A stretch of DNA of 64,000 bases, taken from positions 1,013,501 through 1,077,500 of the forward strand of contig NC_010730.1 in the NCBI RefSeq assembly GCF_000020325.1. Direction: 5' to 3'. The position numbers and the translations under genes were made by a program. Positions within the stretch are counted from its first letter, which is position 1. Every line of letters begins with the position of its first letter. Below are positions 61,764 to 64,000 of the stretch, piece after piece. Source of the DNA: Sulfurihydrogenibium sp. YO3AOP1 (GTDB lineage Bacteria > Aquificota > Aquificia > Aquificales > Hydrogenothermaceae). The notes under the pieces are model-generated. The model was not told the origin of the DNA. It saw only the letters and a program-made list of their open reading frames with translations, and searched no databases.

Positions 61764-63727
61764 ACCTCCATATTTAACTCTATTACAAATATACCACCTT
61801 CAGAAGATGGTACTGCATAGATTTTACCTTTGTGTTTTTCTACAACTTCTTTTGCTATTGATAGTCCAAGTCCACTTCCTTTTGGTTTTTTAGAGTAGTA
61901 AGGTAAGAATATTTTGTCAGCATCTTCTTTGCCAATACCTTTTCCATTGTCTTTGAAGATAATTTTAATCTTGTTGTCTTCTTTATAAACAGAGATTCTT
62001 AAACTGCTTGCCTCTTCATAGCTATTTTGGACGATATTTATAAACGCTTGTTTTAAAAGCTTTAAATCTCCTTTTGTCTTAAAATTATCCTCACACTCAA
62101 TAGAAATACTAAATTTTTCATCTTTATAGCTTTCCGTAATCTCTCTTAGAAGGTTGCATAAATCAATTTCTTGAAGGTTTAATCCAGACAAAGAATTTCC
62201 AAACTGATTAAACTCTCTTACAAGATTTGATAAATAGTCTGTCTCTTGATTGATTATTTTTACCGAATTTTCAACGATTTCGTCAAAGTTTGGATTTTGT
62301 TTTTTCCAGCTTCTTAGTATTCTTTCTGCTGATAGCTTTATTGGGGTCAATGGATTTTTGATCTCATGGGCTATTCTTTGTGCCACATCTTTCCACATAC
62401 TTAGCTTTTGTGCTGCGATTATATCTGTAATATCATCAAAAACTATAACATAACCTTTATCTCTTATGTTGCTAACCTTAACTATAAGCGTTCTGCCGCC
62501 TTTTTCTATTATCTGCTCTTTTTTACTATCAAGATTTACATTTAAAAACTTTGCAAATTCCTGAATATCACTTTTTCTAAAATTTAAAACATCTTGACCT
62601 AAAATAATGGTTGCTGCATTGTTTATATTTTCAACTTTGCCATCTTCTGATGAGTATATTACTCCGGTGCTAATGTTATTTAAAATTGTTTCTAAATATT
62701 CTTTATTCTTCCTTAAGACAGCGTTCCTTTCTTCAAGTTTTTTATACAGTAGATTTAATCTTTCAACCATTCTATTGAATTCTTCAATCAAGATGCCAAA
62801 CTCATCTTGAGACTTAAGATTTATTTTTACGTTTAAATCTCCTTCTGAAAGTCTTTTTGCTCCTTCTACCAATGCTTCAACAGGTTTTGTGATGTTATTG
62901 ACAATAAACCTACTAAACCAAACAGTGGCAAAAATTACAGCCATTGTAATTGTAAGTAAAATTAAAATGTAGCTTATTCTTATTGGTGTTTTGTAGTTTT
63001 TTAGGTCATTATAAATCTGCAAAATTAAAGCTGTGTCTTCTTTTGACAATAAAAGCTCTTTTGGAAATTCATAAACAAGGATTATTTTCTGATTTGTTTT
63101 TAGTTTACCATTGAAAACTATTTTATTTTCATAAACGCTAAAACCTTCTTTGTACAATGCATCAAAAACTTCTTTATCGTAAGGCTTTCCATAAAATTGA
63201 ATCAATCTTCCGCCGGTGTCATAGATGGTTAATGTTCTTAGATTAAAGATATCAACTGCATCTTTTGGGTCTATTTTATTCTCATCAATTAGTCTATAAA
63301 CTCTGTAAAGCCAATCTTGATTGGATTGAATGTTTTGGCTTATTATCTCATCTAACTTCCCAAGGGCATTGCCAACTTTTCCGGCAAACCATAAGTTTGT
63401 TGCACTTGAAATTATTGATACCGACACTGTAAAAAGTATTAATGAAGGTATAACGACAAACGAGATTAAAATCAGTGTAAGTTTTATTTTTAACTTTCCT
63501 TTAATTCCTTCTTCAAACAGTATTTTTATAAGATATCTTAGAGTATACGCAAAAATGATGATAAAAAAGATTAGGTCAAGATTTAGTATGAAAAGAAAGA
63601 CATATGGATTTAAAACGTCTTTGACCTTTTCAAGCTTTCCAAAAATATAGTAATTGCCTGCTATAAAAAGAAATAAAGAAGCTGAAAATATTATTAAGTT
63701 TCTTTTTAGATTTTCTCTTTCAGTCAA
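61760..63727 (-). CDS. NtrY-like sensor histidine kinase
   Basis: Membrane sensor: N-terminal helices (IIFSASLFLFIAGNYYIF; VFLFILNLDLIFFIIIFAY; LTLILISFVVIPSLILFTVSV), a periplasmic part, and another helix at about 235-260. Then follow HAMP (ITKPVEALVEGAKRLSEGDLNV), PAS, HisKA (AQRIAHEIKNPLTPIKLSAERI) and HATPase (NIVQNSYEEA; DNGKGIGKED; GSGLGLSIA). The order matches NtrY. No ntrX or other regulator gene is next to it here. TTG start overlapping the upstream stop (TTGA). Signal unknown. Confidence 0.87.
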   Translation of the reverse strand: MTERENLKRNLIIFSASLFLFIAGNYYIFGKLEKVKDVLNPYVFLFILNLDLIFFIIIFAYTLRYLIKILFEEGIKGKLKIKLTLILISFVVIPSLILFTVSVSIISSATNLWFAGKVGNALGKLDEIISQNIQSNQDWLYRVYRLIDENKIDPKDAVDIFNLRTLTIYDTGGRLIQFYGKPYDKEVFDALYKEGFSVYENKIVFNGKLKTNQKIILVYEFPKELLLSKEDTALILQIYNDLKNYKTPIRISYILILLTITMAVIFATVWFSRFIVNNITKPVEALVEGAKRLSEGDLNVKINLKSQDEFGILIEEFNRMVERLNLLYKKLEERNAVLRKNKEYLETILNNISTGVIYSSEDGKVENINNAATIILGQDVLNFRKSDIQEFAKFLNVNLDSKKEQIIEKGGRTLIVKVSNIRDKGYVIVFDDITDIIAAQKLSMWKDVAQRIAHEIKNPLTPIKLSAERILRSWKKQNPNFDEIVENSVKIINQETDYLSNLVREFNQFGNSLSGLNLQEIDLCNLLREITESYKDEKFSISIECEDNFKTKGDLKLLKQAFINIVQNSYEEASSLRISVYKEDNKIKIIFKDNGKGIGKEDADKIFLPYYSKKPKGSGLGLSIAKEVVEKHKGKIYAVPSSEGGIFVIELNMEV

Positions 63728-64000
63728 AGCTCTCTTGGTGGGTTTCCTAAGTATTCTATTTCCGTTTCTTCATCAAGTCTTCTAAAAATAACTCCTTCTG
63801 TTAGCTCTTCAAATGCGTGTGCAACTAAACCGGGTATTCTTCCGATTATAAAAAATCCTTTTCCAAGTTTGTAATCAAAACCCATATCTGATGTAATGGC
63901 TGCAATTGCTCCATCTACGTTTAAAACAAGCTTTTTTCCTTTTATTTTTTCTATTGCATCTTCTAAGGCTACAGCAAACTCACAAAGTTTACCATAAAAT
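63724..64000 (-). CDS. Citryl-CoA lyase / ATP-citrate lyase C-terminal-type protein, partial
   Basis: Only the last 91 residues are in the window. They read KLVLNVDGAIAAITSDMGF, GKGFFIIGRIPGLVAHAFEE and FRRLDEETEIEYLG, the pattern of citryl-CoA lyase and of the C-terminal domain of ATP-citrate lyase, not of ordinary citrate synthase (which has NVDFYSG here). It would cleave citrate-derived citryl-CoA in the reductive TCA cycle. The stop TGA overlaps the TTG start of the kinase gene. Stand-alone lyase versus ATP-citrate lyase large subunit cannot be decided without the 5' part. Confidence 0.72.
   Translation of the reverse strand, partial: FYGKLCEFAVALEDAIEKIKGKKLVLNVDGAIAAITSDMGFDYKLGKGFFIIGRIPGLVAHAFEELTEGVIFRRLDEETEIEYLGNPPREL

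Overview
The window looks like a chromosomal segment of a thermophilic, Gram-negative, chemolithoautotrophic bacterium of the Aquificota, most likely Sulfurihydrogenibium or a close relative. This is inferred from the strongly A+T-rich DNA, a citryl-CoA lyase/ATP-citrate-lyase type C-terminus (reductive TCA cycle), MqnD (futalosine menaquinone route), CimA, paired GH57 enzymes, KdsB (LPS), flagella and type IV pili. No database search was possible, so the genus is an inference.

Layout. 1-0.5 kb: end of prfA and a tRNA-Arg. 0.5-2.2 kb: a repeat element, a strong promoter, a rod-like structured RNA (6S-like) and a DEAD-box helicase. 2.5-8.8 kb: dsbC with a 3'-truncated peptide-ABC ATPase, then rng-bamD-rsfS-murI-rluA-like. 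8.9-11.05 kb: a dead IS256-type element inside a dead IS110-type element whose upstream region keeps a two-domain structured RNA resembling a bridge RNA. 11.3-16.4 kb: flagellar block (glycosyltransferase, fliC with a sigma-28 promoter, flaG, fliD, fliS, fliT-like); flgL, also with a sigma-28 promoter, lies at 42.3-43.3 kb. 16.9-25.1 kb (minus): alpha-glucan/sugar-nucleotide operon with an Rpn nuclease gene in its middle. 25.4-27.3 kb: an aminotransferase and a membrane protein. 27.2-42.1 kb (minus): one long cluster of pilY1, four minor pilins, two six-cysteine pilins, a DUF2723 membrane glycosyltransferase, three further glycosyltransferases, a methyltransferase and a flippase, which together look like a type IV pilus with a glycosylation pathway. 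43.7-48.7 kb: ElyC-like, a DUF429-like protein, DUF190-crcB, and rpiB-glyA-lipA. 49.1-59.2 kb (plus): L,D-transpeptidase, bioA, mqnD, a pseudo-receiver, a Toprim protein, hisF-cimA, a second Rpn gene, a SPOUT methyltransferase and mraY. 59.4-64 kb (minus): a Lon-like protease with a degenerate ATPase site, an NtrY-like kinase and the partial citryl-CoA lyase gene.

Almost every long intergenic gap is filled by a modular family of hairpin repeats: a 'GTCATYCTGA...GAAGRATCTC' core, a 'GGGCAATTCATGAATTGCCC' palindrome, GTGAG-type octamers, and MITE-like units with ends such as AGACTGTTCCAAAA or GGGTGAGAAATT. Short reading frames inside these gaps are repeat translations and are not reported as genes.

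The most interesting observations are: (i) both Rpn genes carry an in-frame Shine-Dalgarno plus Met-Met that could yield a separate C-terminal small protein of 76-77 residues; (ii) a 6S-like RNA upstream of the helicase; (iii) a bridge-RNA-like structure left by the broken IS110 element; (iv) a pilin gene translationally coupled to a DUF2723 glycosyltransferase; (v) a Lon protease with altered Walker motifs; (vi) the dispersed modular repeats, one of which supplies the stop codon of the ABC ATPase gene.
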